Assembly: GCF_003286085.1 (NCBI RefSeq)
Contig: NW_020825333.1
Span: 558,001-622,000 of the forward strand
Direction of reading: 5' to 3'
DNA: 64,000 bases
Origin: Drosophila persimilis
Taxonomy: Eukaryota > Arthropoda > Insecta > Diptera > Drosophilidae
A program made the position numbers and the translations under genes. The notes beneath the pieces are model-generated. The model saw nothing but the letters and a program-made list of their open reading frames with translations. It did not search any database and had not been told where the DNA came from. Shown piece after piece: positions 1 to 10,518 of this stretch; position 1 is the first letter of the stretch, and each line of letters starts with the position of its first letter.

Positions 1-848
1 TTTCTGCTACCGCCGAGGGATGCCCTGCGATAAAGACAGAAAAGTAGCAGTTGGATTCAAAGATCCAAAAGAGGAATCAGAGGTATTTGTGCAGAAAATT
101 GAAGGCTGAGCAAAAGACATTCGGATCTCTCTTTGAGGTGTCTTGTGCTGAAAACATTGTACATCGCCTTCAATTCTATTCACAGACGTATGATATACAT
201 ATAGTAGAGCTTGATTGCATGCATTTTATTAGTAATTGCATAAATATAACTAAACACACATAAATACATACATATCGACACATACAGACATATGTGAACC
301 GCTATTTGGACGCAACAGTTATATGTACATAAGTACATCTATCGTTTACTGCAATCACTGTCGCCCTCCCCCCCCCCTTTTATTTTGTTCTACCTTTCTC
401 GTCGTTAGAACCTCACAAAGTTTGTTCGTTCGTTCACCCAAACCACGGCGTATAGAAAATATCCACACATACATACAAGCAGCAGCACCGGTGCATTATT
501 TCGTTTTCGCTTCTCCACTGCTGCTTGCGTTGTATTTGTTGGGAGAATTTTCGTTGTCGCTCTTGAGCTTAACGGTGCGCCAAGTGACGCGCTACCCTGT
601 ATCTAACGGGTATATTCTTTTCGGCTGTTACTTGCCAAGTGACGCGCCACCCTGTATCTAAGGGGTATATTGTTTTCGGCCGTCACTTGCAACTACTCTT
701 TCACTTGATACCTTGTGCCTCGACATTCAATTAAAATTCGTTTTCGATTATCGTTCTCGTTCAAACATTTAAAAAAAAAATAATGATGATAAATAAATAA
801 ATAGAAATAATAGTGGTTTGTTGCGTAAAATCTTCATACACAAATATT
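1..848. other. Unassigned leader before BEL copy A
   Basis: No gene is recognised here. The stretch is A+T rich with a run of ten C at about 368-377, short tetranucleotide runs near 790-805 and a two-unit 55-bp tandem repeat (listed separately). It lies directly upstream of the BEL gag start at 849, so it may be that element's 5' untranslated leader. No sequence like the candidate 3' LTR at 5548-5807 is visible here, so the 5' LTR is either upstream of the window or lost. Short open stretches at 51-263 and 323-661 resemble no family I know and are probably chance. Confidence 0.4.
580..689. repeat. Tandem repeat, 2 x 55 bp
   Basis: Two adjacent 55-bp units (580-634 and 635-689) both begin CCAAGTGACGCG and differ at about five positions. 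Each holds a short inverted pair TACCC...GGGTA around CTGTATCTAA. It sits about 160 bp upstream of the BEL gag start, where BEL leaders or LTRs would be expected. A regulatory role is possible but unsupported. Confidence 0.85.
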
Positions 849-2094
849 ATGGCAGAAAAAAGTAAATCCACTCTTGAAGACTTAAAGATTAAGCTCAAAA
901 GTCGAGTAAAAAGCATTCGCCTCTTAGAGGATCGATTAGATCAAGGCTCGATTCCTTTGCAATTACCGGAATTACAATGTAGATTAGATTGTTTGAATGC
1001 TTCAATTGAAAAGGCTAACCATTTGCAGGAGCAAATCGAGGACATAACAGGTGATGATGCATATGCAGCCGAGTTGGAAGAGCTGACAATTGTCACCAAA
1101 GGAAAGATAATGTCGCTTATCGCCGCCTTTGATGCACCAAGCGAGACGAAGCCAGTGTCTTCTTCAGCCCCAACTCATGCTAGACTTCCGAAATTGGCAT
1201 TACCCAAATTTAGTGGTAAACACTCGGAATTCAAAAATTTCATTAGCCTTTTTGAGAGACTAGTCCATAGCGCAACAGCATACCGGTGATCGAAAAATTT
1301 AATCATTTGATTTCGTGCCTCTCTGATGAAGCATTAGGAACAATAAAGGCGTTCCAAGTCACCGAGGTAAATTATGAAAAGGCCATGGCTGGCCTAAAAC
1401 GAGTATATGACAACGATTATTTGATTTTCACGAATAATATTTCCACATTGTTCAATCATCCGAGAATGTCGCATCAATCTGCATCATCTCTAAGAACTCT
1501 AATCGATACTGTTTCGTCGATTTACGGATCGTTACTGTCTATCGGAGATGATACAAAAATTTCGAATGCAATGCTCATTCATCTCGTTTTAAACAGAGTC
1601 GACCCAGTGACGAAAGAAAAGTGGGATGAACAGCTTACTTATGAGAAGTTGCCGCTTTGGTCCGACTTTCAGAAAGTCTTGAATCGTCGATACAAGCATC
1701 TGTCTGCTGAAGAATCGAAGAAACCAAGCCAAGGCAAGACAAAGTCATGCCAAGCAAGCAACATAATCGCAGTTCATTTGCTTGTTCTTCCACTTCCACC
1801 AACAGTAGAACTCAGCAAACTTGTAGCTACTGCAATTCAGGAGACCATGTAGTGTCAAATTGCCCTTTATTTTCGCGTCTCTCGGTGATGCAAAGGTTTG
1901 AGTTTGCTAAGTCGGAATCCCTATGCATTAATTGTCTGCGAAAAGGCCACGCTGTTGTAAAATGCAAAGCCAATAAATGTCGAGTGTGCAGCCGCTCACA
2001 TCATACATTATTGCATCGATACACAGTGTCGGCTAATAGTCTCGCGTTGCCACCACCCCAAGAGAGTCCTTCTCCTCCATCAAATCAGAGTTAA
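849..2094 (+). pseudogene. BEL copy A gag, frameshifted
   Basis: Gag would form the particle and bind element RNA in the cytoplasm. I chose the ATG at 849 (protein MAEKSKSTLED...); an upstream in-frame GTG at 813 is not needed. The first frame stops at 1289, the reading resumes in a second frame from about 1286 (IEKFNHLISCLSDEAL), then in a third from about 1747. The third frame carries the zinc knuckles: CSYCNSGDHVVSNC, CINCLRKGHAVVKC and a CRVCSRSHHTLLH tail. A stop at 2092-2094 separates it from the protease. Two frameshifts make it non-functional; a single programmed shift cannot explain both. Confidence 0.85.
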
Positions 2095-2112
2095 CCTTCC
2101 ACGTCACATGTT

Positions 2113-3273
2113 TTGCATGCGACAGCGTTGGACAGGGTAATTCTGGCTACGTCGATCGTAAGCGTCCGAACTAAGAGCGGTGAACTCATTCTGGCCAGAG
2201 CTCTGCTCGACTCTGGATCACAAACAAATTTCATTACCGAGGACCTCGCTAATCGCTTACAGATCCGTAGAGAGGAGTCCTGTATTAACTTGCTTGGAAT
2301 TGGCGAATCTAATTCTCAAGTAAAGGATAAAATACACACAGTGGTGAAGTCGCGAAAACTCTTCAGAAAACCCTTCTTGGTTGGGTTGTGTCGGGAAAAT
2401 ATGTTTCCAGGAGTTCTGCTCCTCAAATTACAAACAGTTTGAGTTGCAGTGAAGAGTTGCTAGTATCCATCGATAGGACCCTGAAAAAGTTTTGGTCACT
2501 GGAAGAAATTCCATCTACCAAGAAAATTGCCACACCTGAGCACAAGCTATGTGAAGAACACTATCGTAAGACGACTCAGGTACTATCATCAGGTCGGTTC
2601 GAAGTAAGGCTCCCGTTTAAATCAGATCCAAATTGTTTAGGCAACTCCTTTGAGGTTGCGAAACGGCGGTTTTTGTCGCTTGAAAGACGATTGCATCGTG
2701 ACCCTGAGTTGAAGAAAATGTACTTGGAATTCATGGAAGAGTACCTCTCCTTAGGTCATATGTCTCCTACTGACAATACGATTCCTTCTACTCCACACTA
2801 CGTAATCCCTCATCAGTGTGTTCTGAGGCCCTAAAGTACGTCTACCAAGCTCCGAGTCGTGTTCGATGCTTCGTCCAAGACGTCCTCACAGGTGGCCTTA
2901 AATGACATTCTGATGGTGGGACCTACCATTCAAGAGGAATTATACTCGACACTGCTCCGTTTCCGTCTGCACAGGTTTGCCCTGACTGCTGATGTTAAAA
3001 AGATGTATCGCCAAGTGATGGTGAACGAAGCGGATCGGCAGTTTCAGCTCATAGTGTGGAGAAGAGACCCTTCTGAATCCTTGAGATTATACAAGCTCAA
3101 CACTGTAACCTATGGGACTGGACCATCCCCATCCGGTGTTTGAAAAGGTTGAGTGAGTCTGCGAAGCTCTCATTCCCTAGAGCTGCTAACGTTATTGGGT
3201 CCGACTTTTACGTCGATGACTTGTTGACTGGTGCTGCATGCGTAGAGGAGCTAAGGGCAATTAAGTCCAATTA
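2113..3273 (+). pseudogene. BEL copy A protease and reverse transcriptase, broken
   Basis: The protease is marked by LLDSGSQTNFI (retropepsin D-S-G) near 2206-2240. After about 2370 the frame jumps and part of the protease-RT linker is missing. RT N-terminal sequence (KFWSLEE, YVIPHQCVLRP) then meets a TAA at 2832, followed by TKLRVVFDASSKTSS and LTADVKKMYRQV. Another shift near 3125 precedes the catalytic YVDDLLTG at about 3210-3233. The RT then ends at a stop near 3273 and the connection to RNase H is deleted. This copy cannot make RT. Confidence 0.85.
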
Positions 3274-3293
3274 AGAAACGGAACATACTATCG

Positions 3294-5519
3294 GTGACAT
3301 CAAAGTTGTTTGACCCCCTTGGTTTATTAAGTCCTATCGTTATAAAAGGCAAGATCCTATTGCAAGAGCTTTGGCTTAACAAACTAGATTGGGATGAGTC
3401 GATCCCGATGCATTTGGAAACAGCGTGGAATAAATTGAAAAATACACTATCTCAATTGGAAGACATATCCATATCTCGGTTTGTGTATTCCGATCCGATG
3501 TCACCGGTTCAAATACATGCCTTTGCTGACGCCTCCATGAGAGCGTATGGAGCGTGCGTCTATATACGTAGAACTGCAGAAGGTTTAAAAATATCATTGT
3601 TGACTTCGAAATCCAAAGTAGCGCCGCTCAAGACCAAAACGCTCCCAAGGCTTGAGTTATGTGCCGCTCACCTTCTCGCAGATCTCTGTCACAGAATCAA
3701 GCCGCTATTAAACGTGCCCATTGAACGAGTCGTTTATTGGTTGGATTCAGAGGTAACTCTTCATTGGATCCGGTCTCATCCATCGTCGTTGTCGACTTTC
3801 GTTTCAAATATAGTGGCTGAGATTCAAGAGTGGTCAGATGATGCTACGTGGCGGCATGTACCCACGAAACAGAACCCAGCAGATATTGTCTCAAGAGGTT
3901 GTGACGTCGACGAAATCGTTCAGTCAATTTGGTTCGAAGGACCATCATTTCTAAAAGAGGAAGAAGAAAACTGGCCCAAGAACACTCATTTCAAACACTC
4001 CGATGATCTTCAGCTGGAAAAGAGGAAGACTGCGGTCGGGCTGACCGCGGCTGTGCGAAGTTCGAATCTGTTAGATGTCATCGAGGGATTCTCGTCACAC
4101 CTCAAACTGCTTAGAGTGTTCGTGTATGTGTTCCGCTTTAAAAGAAAATGTAAAGACCCAAGCCTAAATTTCGAGAAAACTATCTCACCGACCGAATACA
4201 ATGAAGCCTTTTATAAAATTGTCGAAATCGTTCAGCATCACGAGTATCAAGGAGAAATCGAAAAGGTTAGGAAAGGATCTACAATTGGTCCTAGTCTTCA
4301 GCGGTTGAACCCATTCATCCATGAAGACACAGGGACTTGGTGTAACTTTTCGTTGTTGCGAGTGGGGGGGCGACTAGCCAAAGCTCCTATATCATACGAT
4401 GCCAAGTTTCCTCTGCTTTTGACTAAGCGCTCGCAATTCGTGCGAAGCTATATTCGTCATCTGCACCATTCGAATTTTCATGTCGGCCCACGAGAACTTG
4501 TGAGCATCCTACGACAGAACGTGTGGATAGTGAACGCTCAGGTGGTCTGCCGTCAGACAGTTCGATCGTGTATGCGCTGTTTTAAATGCAAGCCTCGATT
4601 GCTGACGCAACTCATGGGGAATTTACCCGCAGATCGACTCCGTGCTCTCCGCCCATTTTCAATTTGTGGCGTTGATTTTTGTGGACCAGTGCACACGACA
4701 TTGAAAATTCGCGGAAGGCCCCCATACAAGTCATACATTGTGATTTTTGTTTGTTTTGCGTCCAAGGCGGTTCACCTAGAAATAGTTTCCGATCTAACCA
4801 CTAATGGTTTTTTGTTGGCTTTCCAAAGGTTCGTCGGTCGCAGAGGATATCCCCAAGTCGTCCATTGCGACAACGGGACGAACTTCGTCGGAGCGAGCCG
4901 CCATCTCAGCGCTCTGCGGATCAGGCTCAAGGAGCAAGGAGACGCAATTCGCGACTTCGCGTCAAAGAACGGATGCGAATTTGCGTTCATACCGCCGCGA
5001 GCTCCTCACATGGGAGGGCTATGGGAGGCAGGTGTAAAAACTGCCAAGAGCCTACTCCTACGGGCGGTAGGCAGCGCTCTCCTAACCGCCGAAGAGCTCG
5101 CCACACTCCTCGTCGGCATCGAGGCCATAATGAACTCGAGGCCGCTGGGAGCCATCAGCCAAGATCCAAGCGACGGCGAGGCCCTGACACCCGGGCACCT
5201 GCTGACAGGCGGGTCGGCGATGCGGCGATGGCGACTTGTCTCGTCAGTCAAGCAAGCGTTTTGGCAGCGATGGTCCCGCGAATATGTCCTGGGGCTGCAA
5301 ATTCGGGGCAAATGGCACCAGCAGCAACCGAACCTCGAAGAAGGAGACCTGGTCATCGTGGCCGAAGACAATCTACCCCCTCAGGAGTGGCTCGTGGGGA
5401 GGGTCATCGCCACGCACGCAGGAGAGGACGGCATGGTCAGGGTCGTCGAAATAAGGACTAGCACTGGAGCGGTTTTTCGGCGGGCCATACACAAATTAGC
5501 GCCGCTCCCAATATGTTGA
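3294..5519 (+). CDS. BEL copy A pol 3' part: RNase H and integrase (open, 741 codons)
   Basis: This segment is internal to pol, and its first codon is not a natural start. It begins in the RT thumb (FDPLGLLSPIVIKGK). RNase H residues are visible: FADAS, LPRLELCAAHLL, WLDSEVTLHWI and NPADIVSRG. The integrase has an HHCC zinc-binding region (HLHHSNFHVG ... CMRCFKC) and the D,D,E core in VDFCGPV, CDNGTNF and GGLWEAGVK. It ends with the BEL C-terminal domain (DLVIVAEDNLPPQEW). No stop breaks it, unlike the upstream frames. From about 4860 onward the base composition becomes clearly more G+C rich, which makes long but meaningless frames on both strands. Confidence 0.85.
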   Translation: MTSKLFDPLGLLSPIVIKGKILLQELWLNKLDWDESIPMHLETAWNKLKNTLSQLEDISISRFVYSDPMSPVQIHAFADASMRAYGACVYIRRTAEGLKISLLTSKSKVAPLKTKTLPRLELCAAHLLADLCHRIKPLLNVPIERVVYWLDSEVTLHWIRSHPSSLSTFVSNIVAEIQEWSDDATWRHVPTKQNPADIVSRGCDVDEIVQSIWFEGPSFLKEEEENWPKNTHFKHSDDLQLEKRKTAVGLTAAVRSSNLLDVIEGFSSHLKLLRVFVYVFRFKRKCKDPSLNFEKTISPTEYNEAFYKIVEIVQHHEYQGEIEKVRKGSTIGPSLQRLNPFIHEDTGTWCNFSLLRVGGRLAKAPISYDAKFPLLLTKRSQFVRSYIRHLHHSNFHVGPRELVSILRQNVWIVNAQVVCRQTVRSCMRCFKCKPRLLTQLMGNLPADRLRALRPFSICGVDFCGPVHTTLKIRGRPPYKSYIVIFVCFASKAVHLEIVSDLTTNGFLLAFQRFVGRRGYPQVVHCDNGTNFVGASRHLSALRIRLKEQGDAIRDFASKNGCEFAFIPPRAPHMGGLWEAGVKTAKSLLLRAVGSALLTAEELATLLVGIEAIMNSRPLGAISQDPSDGEALTPGHLLTGGSAMRRWRLVSSVKQAFWQRWSREYVLGLQIRGKWHQQQPNLEEGDLVIVAEDNLPPQEWLVGRVIATHAGEDGMVRVVEIRTSTGAVFRRAIHKLAPLPIC

Positions 5520-5547
5520 AGCCGATGCAGGCGTTCAACGGGGCCGG

Positions 5548-5807
5548 TGTTGCGTGACCTTCCATCCATGGCCACAATTATTAGTTATTGATCTTAATTA
5601 TGAAGTCTAGTGTAAGTTAGGCTAGGGCAAAGCGGGAGCGCAATAAAATCTCGCTCTCTCGCTCATGGCGAATTCGCCCCGCTTTGCCACCGTAGGTTAG
5701 CTAGAGTAAGAGATTTGAATTGTGAAGAAAATATAGTTGTTCGCCAACCTTGAACTAGATCGAGCGTATCAATTTTTCGCCCCGCCGAATAAATAATTTA
5801 AATTACA
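5548..5807 (+). repeat. Candidate 3' LTR of BEL copy A
   Basis: The 260-bp segment starts TGTTGCGTGACC and ends TTAAATTACA, the TGT...ACA form usual in BEL LTRs, and begins 29 bp after the integrase stop with a purine-leaning stretch before it. It contains AATAAA at about 5642 and a marked inverted repeat (5626-5636 with 5678-5688). No matching 5' LTR lies in the window, so the ends are inferred from position and termini only. Confidence 0.5.
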
Positions 5808-5825
5808 GCCTCCCAAAGTTTTCGG

Positions 5826-6225
5826 TTAACAGCTGACACGTATTTTGAATGAAGCCACCTTTAAATCGACGGCTTTCATTTTGCTTTGTATAAAAGCAGG
5901 TACTTCATTAAATGTGAGGTCAGGGGCCAGTCGTGTATATTTACTGGTGGGATCGGAGTAGACGGGACAACTAACGAACTTGCGGACACCACAGACACAG
6001 ATGCTGCAGACGTACTTGGCTACACATTCTCCGAAGCGATGAATTCGGCTACCGAATCTGCATCTGTCGTTGCCCTGGGAGCGGCAAACGAGATCAACTG
6101 CTGCCCACATGGAGTGGTCGGAGTCAATTTTTCGGCCGCCAGCGGCTGAGTTACGGTTGGCACTTGTAGATCCCGCGGAGTGACAATTTAACGCCTCGGA
6201 GACTCATTCAGCAGTTTTTTCAGTT
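5826..6225 (-). pseudogene. CR1-clade LINE ORF1 fragment
   Basis: Read on the minus strand this matches the ORF1 of the CR1 copy at 14040-18215 (around 15475-15890): the peptide FGSRIHR(F/L)GEC and the following CPV..DPTSK are shared, as is the nucleotide run CTGAATGAGTCTCCGAGGCG. A piece between DPTSK and RLAPDLT is missing. It has no start and is a dead scrap inserted just beyond the BEL copy A LTR. Confidence 0.85.
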
Positions 6226-6672
6226 TCCCAGTTACAGCAGTTTCCCACAGGATTTTTTGGCACATAGAACAGAAAACTCCATAATACAAAATTTTTACTG
6301 ATGCTGAGGCTTGTTTTGATAGTAATAAAATAAAATTTAAATATATAATAATATCAAGGAGAATATTCGAGCAGAATTGTTTTTAGCGGTTTATGACAAG
6401 TTTTCCACCCATCGGAAAATGTTAGGGAAAACTGCTCCCAAATATTTGAAAATAGCTCCAGGTATCCTTTATCCAATACTGAAGAAATACCAGCAATATG
6501 TCAACATACCGTTAAACTAGATAATGTAAAAATGGGTATTTAAATACCCTAGGTTCTTTGGGGTACCTAAAATACAAATTTTTCTATATGGAAAAACTTT
6601 GGCGTAAATATACTCAAAAAACGTAATCAAATTAAGTTATATTTGTTATTTTATTATAATTTGATAGATATG
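6226..6672. other. A+T-rich spacer, nothing recognised
   Basis: No coding, repeat or RNA signal could be identified between the CR1 scrap and the tail of the I-clade LINE. The sequence is rich in short A and T runs. Confidence 0.5.
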
Positions 6673-6824
6673 TACATATATGTTTATTATTATTATTAAA
6701 TAATGCTAAAAGCTAGTTAAAACTAAATATTAACAGGAGTTGGAGCTATAGCTACTGAGGCCTTAAGCTCTAGGGTAATTGGGTCAGCTTTTATACATAT
6801 GCACAAAGATGTTGGGATGAGTAT

Positions 6825-9800
6825 TTATTTACAGTATGTTAAGTTATATATTGTGAAGGATATTGGCGGTTTATAGGAATTTGAGGATAATTTTGGAATT
6901 TTAGTTGGTGGGGTTTGCGATAAGTTGCATGGGGTCGTTGTTATTAAATGATAGGGACCTTGTGGTGAGAGTGAGGGGCAGGTGTATAGTGTGTGTCGTA
7001 AGTCTATGTTAGCGTTGTGGCACAATGGACCATGTGTTGGGCAATGTTTTGTCAATGTAGTGGGCGTTGGTCAGCTTGGTGTGGCCCAGTCTCAGTCTAT
7101 TAAATATGACATGCTGCCTTCTATTAAGGATATTGTTTTTGGGTGGGGTGTTGTTTGTAGCGAGGCTGCTAATTTGTTGGTACCATGTAGAGGTGTTTGT
7201 GAGGAGGTCAGTATGTTTGGATTGGAGGATTCTTTTTAGGAAGTGTGCAATGTCGGTAGAGTTGTGGTTTGTGATGTAAATGAGGGGAAATTTGGCGTTC
7301 ATCTTGGTTGTAGAGTCGGCGAATTCGTTGCCTTTTATGGCTATGTGACTGGGTATCCAGATTATTGGGAACTTAGGGAAGTGGGTGGATAATAAGTTTA
7401 TGATCGAGGAGGCGTAGTAGGAGTGATTGTTGGGGTTGATGTGATAGAGGAGAGGGAGTCGGTGCAGATCGCATATTTTCCACGTTTATTTCGGGTTAAT
7501 AAGATGGCTTCGTGTATTGCGATTATTTCGCTGGAGAGTACAGATGAGTATGCTGGCAGCAATCCAGTTTTTATTACTGCTGACTCGTTTGTTTTACTGT
7601 AGGTGGTAATGCCCCCGGCTTTGGAGCCGTCTGTGTAAAGGCAGTTGAAGTGGAAAAGTTGGTGGAAGACTATTGTAGGGGTAGTGTTTTTGTTGTGATT
7701 GGAGAGGTTGATGTTTGTTGATTTTTGGATGGTAAGGATGTTGAATTTTTTGGATGTGGAAGTTCTGATTGGGGAAAAAGGGATGAGGTGTTTTTGGGAC
7801 ACTTGTATGGCTCTGTCTACCGTGCTGAGAGGTCGGTGTTTTCTTTTATGGGTTTTGGTAAGAGTATTTAGGGGGGTGGATTTACCGTGGATGAGGTTTT
7901 TGGAGATTTTCCCGGTTAGGTAGTCTCGTTTGCTTTCAATGGTGAAGATGTTGGTTTCAGCTAGCATATTATTTATGGGTGTGGTACGGAATGCTCCAAG
8001 GGCGGCTTTTATTGCTGTATTTAGGATGGCTTTTTGACGGTTAAGCTGGGATTTGGGAGCAAATCCATATATGGGAAGGCAGAAATCTATTTTGGAGATG
8101 ATTATGGATTTTATGATTTGCACTAATGATGAGGTGTGGCAGTTATATTTAAATAAAGACAGGTGTTTGATAATGCCTAGTGGCTTAGCAAGGTCAATTT
8201 TGAGTTTGTTGATGTGAGAGATCCAATTGTATTTGTTGTTAATTGTGAGCCCTAGGATTCTAGGTGTGTCGGTAGCTTGGATGGTTGTGCCACCGGTGAG
8301 TATCTTGGGTTTGCAGTTGTGCTTGCGGCATATATGAAGGAGTTGGGATTTTTCCTTAGAGAGGATTGAGCCTGAGTGATTGCACCAGTCGTCTATTTGG
8401 TTAAATATTGTTTGGATGTTAGTTGTGGGACTTTTTTGTTTGTTGTGATTGATGAGTAGGTGGAAGTCGTCGGCTTACGCGCAAAACTTGATTTGTTTGT
8501 GGAGGGAGATGATATCGGTGAGTGAGTTGTAGGCTATGAGGAAAAGGATAACGGAGATTGGGGAGCCTTGGGGAATGCCATTATTTAGAGGGAAGATATT
8601 TGATAGGCTTCTGCCGGATTTGACGGGGATTTTTCTGTTCGACATAAAGTTCTTAACATAATTAAGAATTCGTGGCCCTACTTTCCATTTTTTTAGTTGG
8701 TTTATTACGGTGTGAATACCAATTCTGTCGAAGGATTTGGTGAAGTCCAGCGAGATGACTGTGAAGTGTTTTTTCAGGGCGATGGCTCTGGTAGCTAGGT
8801 GATCTACATAAAGTAGACTGTTTAGTACAGATTTGCCTCTTTTGAACCCTAGTTGGTTGTTGTGGATCAGTTTGTTATTTAAAACAAACCACCACAACCT
8901 TTTTGCGACAATCTTGTCCAGAGTTTTGGCTAGGCATGAGTTTAGGGAGATGGGTCTGTATGATTTGATATCGGTTTGGGGTTTTTGTGGTTTTAAGATG
9001 GGGAGGACTAGGCTGAGTTTAAGAGATTGTGGGATGGAGGAGTCGAGTATCTTGTTGTAGAAGGTTAGGATTCTTGTTTTGAGGGAGTAGGGTGAGTTCT
9101 TTAGCATGGAGTAAGAAATCCGGTCAAGAGAAGGAGTGTTTCCTTTCAAGGTGGACAGTGCTGATGTGTTGTCGATTAGTGTTATGTCTGTCTCGATTTC
9201 TAGGGCTGCTGGTGTTGGGTTAGAGTTAGAGGGGGTGTTAATGAGGATTTTGTTGGACAGGAATGTTGTGGAGAAGATGAGGTCGTCTGCTTCTTCTCAC
9301 CATGTCTGGGCAAAGGAGTTGGCTATTTCGGATTGGCAGGTTGTTTGTGATTGGGTGTAGGGGATATGTATGGCATGTATATTTTTAGTGGGGTAAAGAC
9401 CGCAGAGACGTCTGATGTTGGACCATGTTGTGGTTGGATCTGAGTTAAGGTGTATATGGGTTGTGAACTCAAGAATCGATTTTCGTTTCCCTTCTCTAAT
9501 TGCTCTTTTAAAACTAGCTTTCGATTTTTTGTATTCTATGATGTTGTGGTTGCTTATGTTGTGTTTGAGATAGTTCCATTTTGCGACTTTGTCTCTTTTG
9601 AGGAGTGAAAGTTGTTTGTTCTACCAGGGAACAGTGCGGGTGAGAGAGAAGGTGGTCTTTTGTGGGGTAGATAGGTGGGCACTTTGGATAAGTATTTTTT
9701 TATACGGGCGGCTTCTCTATTGACATTGTTATTTGATAGGGGATAGGGAGAGGGAGTGTTGAAAAGTGAAAGTATGATGGGAAAGTGGTCAGAACCGTAA

Positions 9801-10397
9801 AGGTCATCTATCACTTCCCAGAGGATCTCTGGAGCAATTCTGGATGTTGCAAGTGAGAGATCGATGTGGGTAAATGTATTGTGTGTTGAGAAGTGGGTCG
9901 GAGTATTGTCATTTAGTAGGATGAAGTTCGAGCGGTCTAGGAATGAGGCTATTGTTTTTCCTCTGCAGTTGGCCTTAGGTGAGCCCCAGTAAGGGTGCCA
10001 GCTATTGAAGTCTCCTAGGACAATGGTGTGGTCGTTTGCCGGGGTGAGGACGTTTTGGAGGTTACGGGTGTTGAAGGATTTGTTAGGCGATATGTAGGCG
10101 GATATGATATTGAGATTTGATTTGGACCTTATGGTGACGCCTACTGCTCAAAGTCTGAGTTGAGCTGAATTTGGGTATGGGAGATGGAGTTGTGAATGAG
10201 GAGAGCTGTGCCACCGAAAGCATTAGTGGGGTTGTTGTTGCAGTATAGGCTAAAGTTAATTGGGATTGGGAGTGAGATGGGGTTCGTTATGTTTCTTGTA
10301 ATGCAATAATTTGAGGGTTGTGGGATTTCATGAGTGATTGCAGTTCTATATAATTATTCTTGTATCCGTGGATGTTCCATTGGATTCTTTTGAGCAT
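6825..10397 (-). pseudogene. I-clade ORF2: endonuclease, RT, RNase H (with stops)
   Basis: The ATG at 10397 opens an APE-type endonuclease (MLKRIQWNIHGYKNNY ... IIALQET) that meets a stop straight after ALQET. The RT (9149-8100) has YRPISLNSCLAKTLDKIVA, SLDFTKSFDRIGIH and NGIPQGSPISV; the catalytic Y-A-D-D box has a TAA at 8475-8477 in place of its tyrosine codon, leaving only ADD. RNase H follows (LYTDGSKAGG, SSEIIAIHEA, ICTDSLSSI, about 7650-7400) and then a frameshift near 7400. The C-terminal part (RLRLGHTKLTNAHYI ... CHNANIDLRHTLYTC) carries the usual zinc-binding motif and ends at 6825. The product would nick the target and reverse-transcribe the element RNA, but this copy is dead. Confidence 0.85.
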
Positions 10398-10518
10398 TAT
10401 ATGTTAGTGGGAGTAGTGTTTTGTTTTCTTAGTGTTAATGCTTAGTGATAGTTACTAGTTTGGGCTGATATTTAAAGGCTGTAAATTTGGTTTGCTAATG
10501 CATTATTAGATAAAAGGG

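Larger units (their letters stand above)
849..5807 (+). mobile_element. BEL/Pao LTR retrotransposon, copy A (defective)
   Basis: The order gag (zinc knuckles), protease, RT, RNase H, integrase followed by a candidate LTR is that of BEL/Pao elements. The RT box is Y-V-D-D and the integrase ends with the BEL-type C-terminal domain. Gag, protease and RT are broken by frameshifts, stops and deletions, while RNase H-integrase is open. The 5' end is placed at the gag ATG because no 5' LTR can be seen; the true element may begin earlier. It is distinct in sequence from the BEL copies further along. Confidence 0.85.

Noticed and set aside
813-848. Upstream GTG start for BEL A gag
   Set aside because: The ATG at 849 fits the usual gag start; the added residues show no conserved character.
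4865-5461. Long open frames overlapping the BEL A integrase (198 codons plus, 121 codons minus at 5006-5371)
   Set aside because: They lie in the G+C-rich part of a clear integrase frame and consist of low-information Arg/Ser-rich sequence; they are by-products of composition.
8833-9060. Plus-strand frames over the I-clade LINE (also 9136-9360, 10525-10783, 45782-46006, 46916-47143, 48617-48875)
   Set aside because: They are antisense shadows of ORF1 and ORF2 and occur identically in both copies.
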